Source of the DNA: Pseudomonadota bacterium | GTDB lineage: Bacteria; Myxococcota; UBA9042; PHBI01 | Assembly: GCA_005788935.1 (NCBI GenBank) | Contig: SYAK01000339.1 | Span: 1-17,654 of the forward strand | DNA length: 17,654 nt | Direction: 5' to 3' | The notes under the pieces: model-generated | Databases searched by the model: none | Told to the model about the DNA's origin: nothing | The model's input: only the letters and a program-made list of their open reading frames with translations | Shown: positions 1 through 5,044 of the stretch, piece after piece | Layout: each line of letters starts with the position of its first letter | Numbering within the stretch: the stretch's first letter is position 1 | Made by a program: the position numbers and the translations under genes

Positions 1-33
1 GCCGAACAGGCCCGAAAGAAGCGCAAGCGCTGA
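1..33 (+). CDS. Possible 3' end of an upstream plus-strand gene (basic C-terminal tail)
   Basis: Reading from base 1 gives ten codons (AEQARKKRKR) and then TGA at 31-33. A Lys/Arg-rich tail is a common C-terminus in GC-rich genomes. A perfect hairpin follows 20 bases later, between this stop and the convergent gene at 95-766, which fits the end of a real gene. Only ten codons are visible, so no function can be given and the call could be chance. Confidence 0.35.
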   Translation, partial: AEQARKKRKR

Positions 34-52
34 CACAAGTCTCCGCGAAGCC

Positions 53-80
53 CGCGGAGGCCTCGGTTGCGGCCTCCGCG
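53..80. terminator. Hairpin between convergent genes, likely bidirectional terminator
   Basis: CGCGGAGGCC (53-62) and GGCCTCCGCG (71-80) form a perfect 10-bp stem with an 8-base loop. A second copy of TCCGCG at 42-47 could pair with 53-58 instead. The hairpin lies between the possible plus-strand stop at 31-33 and the minus-strand stop at 95-97. No clear U-tract follows on either strand, so it may need Rho or act mainly as an RNA-stabilising 3' end. Confidence 0.55.
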
Positions 81-94
81 CTACTCGCCGAATT

Positions 95-766
95 TCAGCG
101 TTCCCTGACCGCCGTCAACACCACGATGGCGGACTCGATTGCGTCGGTTGCAGACCTGACACCGTCAGCACCGTGGGCCGCCGCGACGGCTCGGAGCGCC
201 TCGGGGACAGCGGCTGCGGAGGGTTTCACGAGCGCTGAGCGGGGAAGGGCCTGCGCCTTGTCGAGCAGCGTCCGGGCACGCTGGGCGAGGGCGGGGTCGA
301 GCTGGAGGCGGCCGAGGTTCAGGCGGGCCTGCGCGAGGGCGCCCGAGAGCTCCGCGAGGGCGCTGTCGGTGGCGGCGACGGCGGCCTCGACCTGGTCCAT
401 GTGGGCGCCCGCGCCCTTGAAGAGGGCCGAGGCGCCGAAGAGGAGGACCGCGCCCGCGCCGTGGGCCCCGAGGACCCATTTCACGCCCAGCGGTATGGCC
501 GCCGCGAGGACGCCGGCCGCCGCGAGGCCCCACAGGAGGCCGACGGTGACGACTGGCACGCTGGCGATGGCCGAGGCGCGGCCGCTCCCGAGGTCGGGGG
601 CGCGGCTGCCGGTCGTGATGGCGACGCCCCACGCGACGAGGTAGAGGCCGGCGGCGAGCAGCGTCGGCGGCTGCTCCCAGGCGGCCTCGGGGAGGAGGAG
701 GCCGACGACGAGCAGCGCGAGCAGCGCGACGGCGGCCGTGACCTTGGCGAAGGTGGTTGCGAACAT
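95..766 (-). CDS. Small membrane protein of unknown function (3-4 TM segments plus soluble helical tail)
   Basis: This is a 223-residue protein that I do not recognise. Hydrophobic stretches lie at about residues 7-25, 35-52, 66-92 and 101-117, giving three or four membrane helices in the N-terminal half. The remainder (about 124-223) is Ala/Leu/Gln-rich, probably helical and soluble, with heptad-like character around 125-155. The ATG at 764-766 is preceded on the minus strand by GGAGTGAGCC, a good ribosome-binding site with about 6 bases of spacing, so the start is well supported. It lies 156 bp downstream of the broken SPFH gene on the same strand and could have shared a transcript with it. 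SPFH proteins usually work at membranes, so a functional link is conceivable, but that is inference only. The stop TGA is followed by the hairpin at 53-80. Confidence 0.7.
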   Translation of the reverse strand: MFATTFAKVTAAVALLALLVVGLLLPEAAWEQPPTLLAAGLYLVAWGVAITTGSRAPDLGSGRASAIASVPVVTVGLLWGLAAAGVLAAAIPLGVKWVLGAHGAGAVLLFGASALFKGAGAHMDQVEAAVAATDSALAELSGALAQARLNLGRLQLDPALAQRARTLLDKAQALPRSALVKPSAAAVPEALRAVAAAHGADGVRSATDAIESAIVVLTAVRER

Positions 767-922
767 GGCTCACTCCGGTGTTTGGCGGTGGTGCGGTCTC
801 ACGCGCCGTCTCGCGGCGACGCGACGCGCGGACGGGGCTGCGGTGCGCCTGACTTCAGGGGTATGGTTGGGGCTGCAGGAGGCGCGAGGGGCCTCAGGAG
901 GCCTCTGGAGGCGTGAAGGGCC

Positions 923-1723
923 TCAGAAGGGCGGGGGACCTCCGCCTCCGAGCGGCGGGGGACCTCCTCCGGGGCCGCCGAAGGGCGGCGGGCCCGCGGG
1001 CGCGAACAGCGGCGCGAGCTCGGGGACCTGGCCCGCGGGCAGCCAGCCGGGCATCCCCTGGCGCCAGACGGGGGTCTGGGCGGTGAACTGGCCGGTCGGG
1101 ATCCCGGGCGTCAGCTGGTCGATCGTGTAGGGCCCAAGCTGCTGGCCGTTCAGCGCGATGTGGAACTGGACTGGCGGGGGCGCGAAGGGCGGCGGCGCGG
1201 CGCCAAACGGGGGCGGCGCGGCCTGCGGCTGCTGGAGGCCGGGCATTCCACCCATGCCGCCCATCATCTGCTGCGCCATGCCGCCCATCGCCTGCCCCAT
1301 GCCGAGGCCGGCGCCGATGGACGCGAAGGCCCCGCCAGCACCCGTGTTGCCAGCACTCGTCTGCAGCGCGTCGAAGGAGCGCTCCTGCGCGTAGCTCGTG
1401 CCCTCGATGCGGCGGCGGGCGGCGTTGGCCTTCGCCTTCTTCAGCTCGAGGACCGAAGGGTCGTCCTCGGGCACGGTGATCGACATGATGCGGAAGGTGC
1501 GGACGCCGAGGCCGTACTCGGCGAAGTCGGCCGCGTGGGCCTGCTCGAGGGCGCGCGAGACGTCGTCGAGCATCGTCTCGATCTCGAGGACGCCGACCTT
1601 CTCGCGCACGATGATCTGCCCGATGCGCGACTTCAGCCGCGAGGTGGCGATGCCCTTGAGGCTCTCGGTCAGTCGCGCCTGGTCGAAGCCGGCGTTCGCG
1701 CCGACGAGCCTCTGCACGAACAT
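923..1723 (-). CDS. C-terminal fragment of SPFH protein with GYF_2 domain
   Basis: This is a 266-residue open segment from an internal ATG. Residues 1-110 finish the SPFH fold (LKGIATSRLKSRIGQIIV, YGLGVRTFRIMSITVPEDD, then an ELKKAKANAARRR helix). Residues 120-165 are a Gly/Met-rich linker and 165-185 a Pro/Phe-rich linker. Residues 186-240 form a GYF_2-like module (FHIALNGQQLGPYTIDQL, TPVWRQGMPGWLPAGQVPEL). A Pro/Gly-rich tail ends in PPPF. The internal ATG (1721-1723) is preceded on the minus strand by GAGGA with 7 bases of spacing. This arises from coding sequence, but it could allow separate translation of this half. The stop TGA is at 923-925. Whether it makes a stable product is unknown. 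Confidence 0.6.
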   Translation of the reverse strand: MFVQRLVGANAGFDQARLTESLKGIATSRLKSRIGQIIVREKVGVLEIETMLDDVSRALEQAHAADFAEYGLGVRTFRIMSITVPEDDPSVLELKKAKANAARRRIEGTSYAQERSFDALQTSAGNTGAGGAFASIGAGLGMGQAMGGMAQQMMGGMGGMPGLQQPQAAPPPFGAAPPPFAPPPVQFHIALNGQQLGPYTIDQLTPGIPTGQFTAQTPVWRQGMPGWLPAGQVPELAPLFAPAGPPPFGGPGGGPPPLGGGGPPPF

Positions 1724-1783
1724 CCCGGGGTCCTCGATCTGGACACCGAACTGACCGAAGGCGCGGACGGGGACGACGAGCTG

Positions 1784-2242
1784 TTAGACCGGGTCCTCGA
1801 CCTGCAGCGGGGTCGGGGTCCCGAATTTCAGGTCGAGCGGGATCGCCTGGTTGACGAACCACACCTCGGCCGCGAACGGCGACTTCCCGCCGAACGGCAG
1901 GTTGATGAGCTTGTTGAGCAGCGGGATGTTCTGCGTCGACAGCGTGTGGCGCCCCGCCCCGAAGACGTCGCAGCGTTGGCCGTTCAGGAAGAAGATGGCC
2001 TTCTGGCTCTCGTTGACGACCAGCTGGGTCGTCGTCGCGAGGTCGGTCCTCGGAAACTTCCACACGAGCTGCGTCCCAGGGTTGTCCCACTTCACGACGT
2101 CGACGAGCGCCTCCGCAGTCCTCCGGCCAAGGTCCGTGTCGCGAGGCCGCGCGGGCCGCTGACGTTGCGGGTCCCACACACAGGTAGCTGACGGCCACCT
2201 GCCTCGCTCCACGGTTGTAGCGTGTGGCACTCTATCGCGCAA
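1784..2242 (-). CDS. N-terminal fragment of SPFH-domain protein
   Basis: The open segment is 152 residues long. Residues from about 46 onward (EALVDVVKWDNPGTQLVWKF, then TTQLVVNESQKAIFFLNGQ, FGAGRHTLSTQNIPLL, KSPFAAEVWFVNQ, DLKFGTPTPLQVEDPV) match the conserved first third of the SPFH 'virion core-like' family. The family normally starts only about 10 residues before the (I/V)DVVxW motif. Here no ATG, GTG or TTG lies at that place; an ACG codon sits there (2135-2137). The open frame instead runs back through about 35 unrelated residues to a TTG at 2240-2242 with no clear Shine-Dalgarno. The true start is therefore uncertain, and the fragment ends at the premature TAA 1784-1786. Confidence 0.55.
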   Translation of the reverse strand: MRDRVPHATTVERGRWPSATCVWDPQRQRPARPRDTDLGRRTAEALVDVVKWDNPGTQLVWKFPRTDLATTTQLVVNESQKAIFFLNGQRCDVFGAGRHTLSTQNIPLLNKLINLPFGGKSPFAAEVWFVNQAIPLDLKFGTPTPLQVEDPV

Positions 2243-2451
2243 GCGGTGCGACGTGTCGGCCTGCTCCCTTCATGGCTCACGCGAAATCAACCTATGGCGG
2301 CTCATCGAGCGGTGGAGCGGTCCCTCGCTGCGTCCACACGACGCGCTGGTGTGTGTTGCAGTGCTAGCGCTCCGCGCCCCATGACGCGAGACGCTCGCCC
2401 GTCACACCGGGTCCATCGCGCCACGCCGAGGCCGCTTCGCCGTCAGGTCCC

Positions 2452-2500
2452 CGCGCCCCGGGCGCGATCCCGGAGCGGCCCTTCGGGCGGGCCCCCGCCC
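2452..2500 (-). terminator. Cluster of GC hairpins downstream of the antitoxin-like gene; rest of 2243-2528 shows no gene
   Basis: Three adjacent dyads are visible: CGCGCCC/GGGCGCG around 2459 (2452-2466), GCCC-TTC-GGGC (2478-2488), and GGGCGG/CCGCCC (2485-2500). They lie 29-77 bases past the minus-strand stop at 2529, where a terminator for that gene would be expected. There is no U-tract. In the rest of 2243-2528 I see no supportable gene: the short open frames have no recognisable protein and no ribosome-binding site. Confidence 0.4.
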
Positions 2501-2528
2501 GCGACGTGATGCACCAGACGCGTGGTGG

Positions 2529-2738
2529 TCAGGGCTCGGCGCGCCCGCGAGGCCAGGCCTCACGGACCGCCTCGAGCGCGTCCTCCGGCACAGGGCCGAG
2601 TTCGAGGTCCAGCTCCCGCAGGAAGGTCCCGAGCTGCGCGTGCGCCCGGTCGTGCGCCCGGGAGCGCGCGACGAAGCGCGAGCGGCCGCCGCGGTCGCTC
2701 AGGAGGCCGATGGCCCGCTTCGTCGCGTGACGCTTCAT
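2529..2738 (-). CDS. Orphan ribbon-helix-helix (CopG-type) antitoxin-like protein
   Basis: This is a 69-residue, strongly charged protein starting at ATG 2736-2738, with GGGATGGAGC just upstream as a weak ribosome-binding site. The middle reads DRGGRSRFVARSRAHDRA and the end reads LRELDLELGPVPEDALEAVR followed by EAWP. This is the layout I associate with short CopG/RHH antitoxins: a Gly-Arg-Ser-(R/E)F turn into the second helix, then a tail of the ExELGPVPEExLxxxRxxWP type that usually contacts the toxin. The N-terminal strand and first helix are poorly conserved, so DNA binding may be impaired. A toxin gene (PIN or MazF-like) would be expected immediately downstream, below 2529, but none is present. 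It is probably a leftover of a toxin-antitoxin pair; chance resemblance is possible. Confidence 0.45.
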   Translation of the reverse strand: MKRHATKRAIGLLSDRGGRSRFVARSRAHDRAHAQLGTFLRELDLELGPVPEDALEAVREAWPRGRAEP

Positions 2739-2780
2739 GCTCCATCCCTGCCAGAGCCCGAGGGTCGAGGCAAGGCGTCG

Positions 2781-2820
2781 TCTCTTGGCCTGTCTTGGCC
2801 TGTCTTGGCCTCTCTCGGCC
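2781..2820. repeat. Tandem repeat, 10-bp unit x4 (consensus TSTCTTGGCC)
   Basis: Four consecutive 10-base units are tctcttggcc, tgtcttggcc, tgtcttggcc and tctctcggcc, followed by a partial fifth (tctggccgcg) at 2821-2830. The second and third units are identical. The array lies in the gap between the antitoxin-like gene and the DUF4143 remnant. It is non-coding as far as I can see and looks like recent slippage. Confidence 0.8.
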
Positions 2821-2849
2821 TCTGGCCGCGTCCGACGGGCCGGGTCGGT

Positions 2850-3140
2850 TCAGCCGCGGAGCCAGCGCGTCAGCGCCTCCGCGAGTCCGTCGATGGGCAG
2901 GAGCCGGACGCGGTGGGGCCCGAAGCGGCGCTCGGTCTCCGCCACGAGGTCGTGGGCCACGAGCCAGCTCTCGCCGTCGGGGTGGAGCCCGCGGAAGGAG
3001 GCGAGGGACGACGGCGTGAAGCGCTCGGGGCTCCACTTGCACGCGATGGCGAGGGGGCCCGGCCCCCGACGCCCGCGATGACGAAGTCGACTTCGTGTTG
3101 CTGCTTGTCGCGCCTGAAATGGACGGTGTCGCGCGGCAGG
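2850..3140 (-). pseudogene. Remnant C-terminus of an AAA-ATPase/DUF4143 protein (PD-(D/E)XK-like), truncated and frameshifted
   Basis: On the minus strand one frame gives DTVHFRRDKQQHEVDFVIAG and the next gives PGPLAIACKWSPERFTPSSL followed by ASFRGLHPDGESWLVAHDLV, ending WLRG and a TGA at 2850-2852. Together these match the C-terminal nuclease-like part of DUF4143 proteins (typically YYWRDKxGxEVDFV, then AIECKWS, then a loop and FxxxYP). The two frames join if one base is restored in the G/C run at about 3053-3066. The N-terminal AAA+ ATPase domain, normally about 250 or more residues, is absent; sequence upstream of about 3140 has no family resemblance. The usual Glu of (E)CK is Ala here (IACKW), so even the repaired nuclease motif would be damaged. 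This is a dead gene fragment unless the frameshift is a homopolymer sequencing error. Confidence 0.7.
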
Positions 3141-3204
3141 CCTTTGGTTGGGACCGTAGCTCTCGGAGCGCCGCGTCGTGAACACGCAAACGGCGACCAG
3201 ATGC

Positions 3205-3242
3205 AAGGTCGACCTTCGTTTGGTCTGACCCAACGAAAGTCG
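3205..3242. repeat. Overlapping palindromes: 12-bp perfect and 33-bp near-perfect
   Basis: AAGGTCGACCTT (3205-3216) is a perfect 12-bp palindrome. It overlaps a dyad centred on base 3226. The arms CGAC-x-TTCGTT-x-GGTC (3210-3225) and GACC-x-AACGAA-x-GTCG (3227-3242) pair at 14 of 16 positions. It lies 36 bp past the stop of the Uma2 gene, next to the truncated end of the DUF4143 remnant. It could be a terminator for the Uma2 gene (no U-tract), an operator, or a recombination scar. Confidence 0.6.
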
Positions 3243-3277
3243 GGGCGCTCTCTGGTCACAGTCGCCCGAGCCGCGGC

Positions 3278-3844
3278 TCAGCGCGCGAACCAGCGGCCCG
3301 GGTCGAGGGCGCGGGCGTCAAAGGGCGGCAGGTGCACGGCGCCAGCGCCGACGGCGGTCGCGGCGAGGATCCAGCGCGGGCCGTCGCCCTCGTGGACGTC
3401 GACGGTCTCGCTCAGCGGGTCGACGATCCACACCCACGGGACCCCGACGCGGCGGTAGAGCGGCAGCTTCAGCAGGCGGTCCTCGCGGCGCGTGGCGGGG
3501 GAGGCGACCTCGCAGACCCAGTCGGGCACGAGGGTGAAGGACGGCGCGTCGGGCAGCTCGGGCATGCGCTCGCGGCGCCAGCCGGCCAGATCCGGGACCA
3601 CGACCGTGTCGCCGAGGCGCAGCTCGGGTTCGTCGAGGATGATCCAGCCGCCCGGGTCGTCGCCGTCGGGGTCGCCGTCGAAGGGGCCGAGCGCCATGCC
3701 GAGACGTGAGGCGGCGCGGGTGTGGCGGCTCGCGGGCCGCGCGGACAGGTGGAGCATGCCGCCGAGCAGCTCGGCGATCATCGTCGACGGGGCGGCGAGG
3801 ACGTCCTCGTAGGTGGCCGGGCGGCCAAGCTGGGCGATCGTCAT
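3278..3844 (-). CDS. Uma2 family (DUF820) PD-(D/E)XK endonuclease-like protein
   Basis: This is a 188-residue protein, a normal length for the family. The PD-(D/E)XK-type core is visible: VVVPDLAGW with Asp85, DWVCEVASPATRREDRLLKL with Glu112 and Lys126, then LYRRVGVPWVWIVDPLSETV, the typical (Y)xxxGVxxxWIVDP ending. The N-terminus (RPATYEDVLAAP, AELLGGMLHLSARPA) is the usual Uma2 lead-in. I chose the ATG at 3842-3844 because AGGGAGAAG lies about 5 bases upstream and the family starts here; the open frame extends another 26 codons without resemblance. Uma2 genes are abundant in Cyanobacteria, Myxococcota and Chloroflexi, often in many copies; their biological role is not established and DNA cleavage is assumed from the fold. 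All expected residues are present, so it appears intact in a neighbourhood of broken genes. Confidence 0.85.
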   Translation of the reverse strand: MTIAQLGRPATYEDVLAAPSTMIAELLGGMLHLSARPASRHTRAASRLGMALGPFDGDPDGDDPGGWIILDEPELRLGDTVVVPDLAGWRRERMPELPDAPSFTLVPDWVCEVASPATRREDRLLKLPLYRRVGVPWVWIVDPLSETVDVHEGDGPRWILAATAVGAGAVHLPPFDARALDPGRWFAR

Positions 3845-3930
3845 GCGGGCTTCTCCCTCTCTCTGTCGCCTCTCGTCACGCGCGCGCCGGGGCGGGGCGC
3901 GTCTGGCAGGCGGGACGACCATAACGCGGG

Positions 3931-3969
3931 ACCTGCGGCAGGTCGACCCTCGGGTCGCCTCAGGCGACC
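3931..3969 (-). terminator. Run of three short palindromes downstream of the gene at 3988-4917
   Basis: ACCTG/CAGGT (3931-3943), CGACCC/GGGTCG (3944-3957) and the perfect GGTCGCCT-C-AGGCGACC (3953-3969) follow each other closely. The last begins 18 bases after the minus-strand stop at 3988, so it is best read as a terminator for that gene, although no U-tract follows. The loops are very short (1-3 bases). A role as a protein-binding dyad upstream of the Uma2 gene is an alternative. Confidence 0.4.
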
Positions 3970-3987
3970 TCGGGCGAGGCCAGCCGC

Positions 3988-4917
3988 TCAGGTGGCGGCG
4001 CGCAGGGCCGCCCGGACGGCCTCGAGCAGCTCGAGGTAGAGGCCGGGCCGGGCCGCGCGCAGCTGCACCTTGCCGCCAACCACGAGGCGGGTCTCATCGC
4101 CGACGCGGATGACCTTGAACTCCGCCTCTCCGACGGTCCCGTCGTCCTCCTCGGGTCCGGCCGGCTTCGCGGGCTCCGTCGCCATGGCTGGCTTCGCCGT
4201 GGCTGTCTTCGCCGACGCCCGGCTGGCCGCTGGCGCCACGCGGGCCTTCCTCGGGGGGGCGCGCTCGGCCTCGGGGCGCGCCGCGTCGGACACCGGCAGT
4301 CCGAGCGCTCGGGCCTGGCTCAGTGCGACGTCGAGGTCGAGGTCAGGCAGCAGCGCCGCGAGGAGGTCCCGCGTGACGGGCGCCCCCGACCAGAGGAGGC
4401 TCAGGCTCGCGGCATGGGGTCGGCGGCCCCAGACCGCCTCGGCGAGTGTGGCCGCGACCGCGGGGGCATCGCCGAGGGGCGCGAGCAGCTCACTCACCCC
4501 GTGTCCCTCGAGGGAGACTGCCGCCCGCCAGGTGGCCTCGGAGGTCGCGTGCCAGGCCGCGAAGGCGTCGCCTCCGAGCGCGAAGGCGGGCTCGTCGACG
4601 AGCGGCGCGAGGGCCGCAGGGATCCCTGTGAAGAGCCTGTCGGCTCGCACCGCAAGGGCCTCCGCGGGGCGTCCGCGGAGGAGCGCCCCGTCCGGTGTCA
4701 GGGCGAGGAAGGCGTGGTCACCCTCGCCCGAGCGGAGCGTCAGGAGGCGCGCACCGTCGCCCCAATCCGGGTCGAAGCAGAAGCGCCGAAACGCCGCGTC
4801 AGGCTCGAGCAGCGCATCGACGAGGGCAAGGACGCGCGCCCTCCGCTCGAGCACGTCGACGGGAGGCAGGTTCACCTCGAGCCCCTCGCCGCGCGCGGTG
4901 CGTCGTCTCGCGCTCAT
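3988..4917 (-). CDS. Two-part protein of unknown function
   Basis: This 309-residue protein starts at ATG 4915-4917, with TTGAGGAGA about 7 bases upstream, a good Shine-Dalgarno. Residues 15-200 are a folded-looking domain: VDVLERRARVLALVDALLEP, FCFDPDWGDGARLLTLRSGE, GDHAFLALTPDGALLRG, FTGIPAALAPLVDEPAFALG. From memory this resembles an uncharacterised bacterial family whose members read 'LDAILxPxWExRYYSFNxxW...MRNGxGDxxFxLFxxxGxxIKGF...PxF...EPAF'; no function is known to me. Residues 214-258 are an Ala/Pro/Lys linker. Residues 263-309 form a small C-terminal segment (EAEFKVIRVGDETRLVVGGK, then a helix) of unknown nature. There is no signal peptide or membrane segment, so it is probably cytoplasmic. 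It is separated from the exonuclease gene by an AT-rich island that may carry its own promoter. Confidence 0.75.
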   Translation of the reverse strand: MSARRRTARGEGLEVNLPPVDVLERRARVLALVDALLEPDAAFRRFCFDPDWGDGARLLTLRSGEGDHAFLALTPDGALLRGRPAEALAVRADRLFTGIPAALAPLVDEPAFALGGDAFAAWHATSEATWRAAVSLEGHGVSELLAPLGDAPAVAATLAEAVWGRRPHAASLSLLWSGAPVTRDLLAALLPDLDLDVALSQARALGLPVSDAARPEAERAPPRKARVAPAASRASAKTATAKPAMATEPAKPAGPEEDDGTVGEAEFKVIRVGDETRLVVGGKVQLRAARPGLYLELLEAVRAALRAAT

Positions 4918-4983
4918 CGGCGTCTCTCCTCAACGCAGACCACCACGACGAGCCCACCGCCGGAGATGGTGATTTCCACAAAA

Positions 4984-5044
4984 AGTATAACTAAAATTGC
5001 ATGCTCGGTTTGCGCGCATTGCAATTTATAGCGATTATGGACCG
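4984..5044 (-). promoter_or_regulatory. AT-rich intergenic island; possible minus-strand promoter for the gene at 3988-4917
   Basis: The stretch 4975-5037 is strikingly AT-rich inside about 70% GC DNA. On the minus strand it contains TATACT (4989 to 4984), a 5/6 match to a sigma-70 -10 box, about 67 bases upstream of the ATG at 4917. No convincing -35 lies 17 bases upstream of it. An alternative pair is TTGCAA with TGCAAT at 17-base spacing. AT-richness and position support a promoter, but the motifs are weak. Confidence 0.4.
4994..5027 (-). terminator. Hairpin with U-tract after the exonuclease gene
   Basis: AAATTGCATGC (4994-5004) and GCATTGCAATTT (5016-5027) pair over 11 bp with a single bulged base and an 11-base loop. 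On the minus strand the hairpin is followed by TTTT and shortly by TTTTT, starting 18 bases past the exonuclease stop at 5045. This fits an intrinsic terminator, although the stem is less GC-rich than usual. The same symmetry could instead be an operator for the divergent-looking AT island. Confidence 0.55.

Larger units (their letters stand above)
923..2242 (-). pseudogene. SPFH (band-7, virion-core-like) protein with C-terminal GYF_2 domain, interrupted by an in-frame stop
   Basis: The two open segments 1784-2242 and 923-1723 are in the same frame, separated only by a TAA (1784-1786) and 20 further sense codons. Read through, the junction gives VEDP-V-stop-QLVVPVRAFGQFGV, followed by IEDPGMFVQRLVG. 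This continues the SPFH family pattern, where a DPxYG(M/L)VxVRAFG-like stretch is usual, so the stop most likely replaces a tyrosine codon (TAC to TAA). Downstream come the rest of the SPFH domain, a Met/Gly-rich linker, a Pro/Phe-rich linker and a GYF_2 module. In this family (related to Bacillus YdjI) the SPFH part associates with membranes and the GYF_2 part is a presumed proline-rich peptide binder. The N-terminus also lacks a family-type start (see separate finding). A sequencing or assembly error at one base is the main alternative to true gene decay. Confidence 0.75.

Noticed and set aside
774..922. GGGCCTCAG direct repeats (889-897, 918-926) and GAGGCCTC-type palindromes between the SPFH gene and the membrane-protein gene
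   Set aside because: They are too short and too close to background in this GC-rich, GGCC-rich DNA to call as an element. No gene or clear terminator could be supported in this 150-bp gap.
894..2198. A 434-codon minus-strand frame and a 343-codon plus-strand frame (1160-2191) across the SPFH gene
   Set aside because: Both are Arg/Ala/Pro- or Arg/Glu-rich shadows. The SPFH and GYF_2 similarity lies only in the frame of 923-1723 and 1784-2242.
2640..3458. A 272-codon plus-strand frame across the accessory region
   Set aside because: It crosses the tandem repeat, the DUF4143 remnant and the Uma2 gene antisense. It has no domain and its composition is that of a shadow frame.
3278..3922. Longer start (26 extra codons) for the Uma2 gene
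   Set aside because: The extra codons are Arg-rich without family resemblance, while the ATG at 3842-3844 has a good ribosome-binding site and fits the family's N-terminus.
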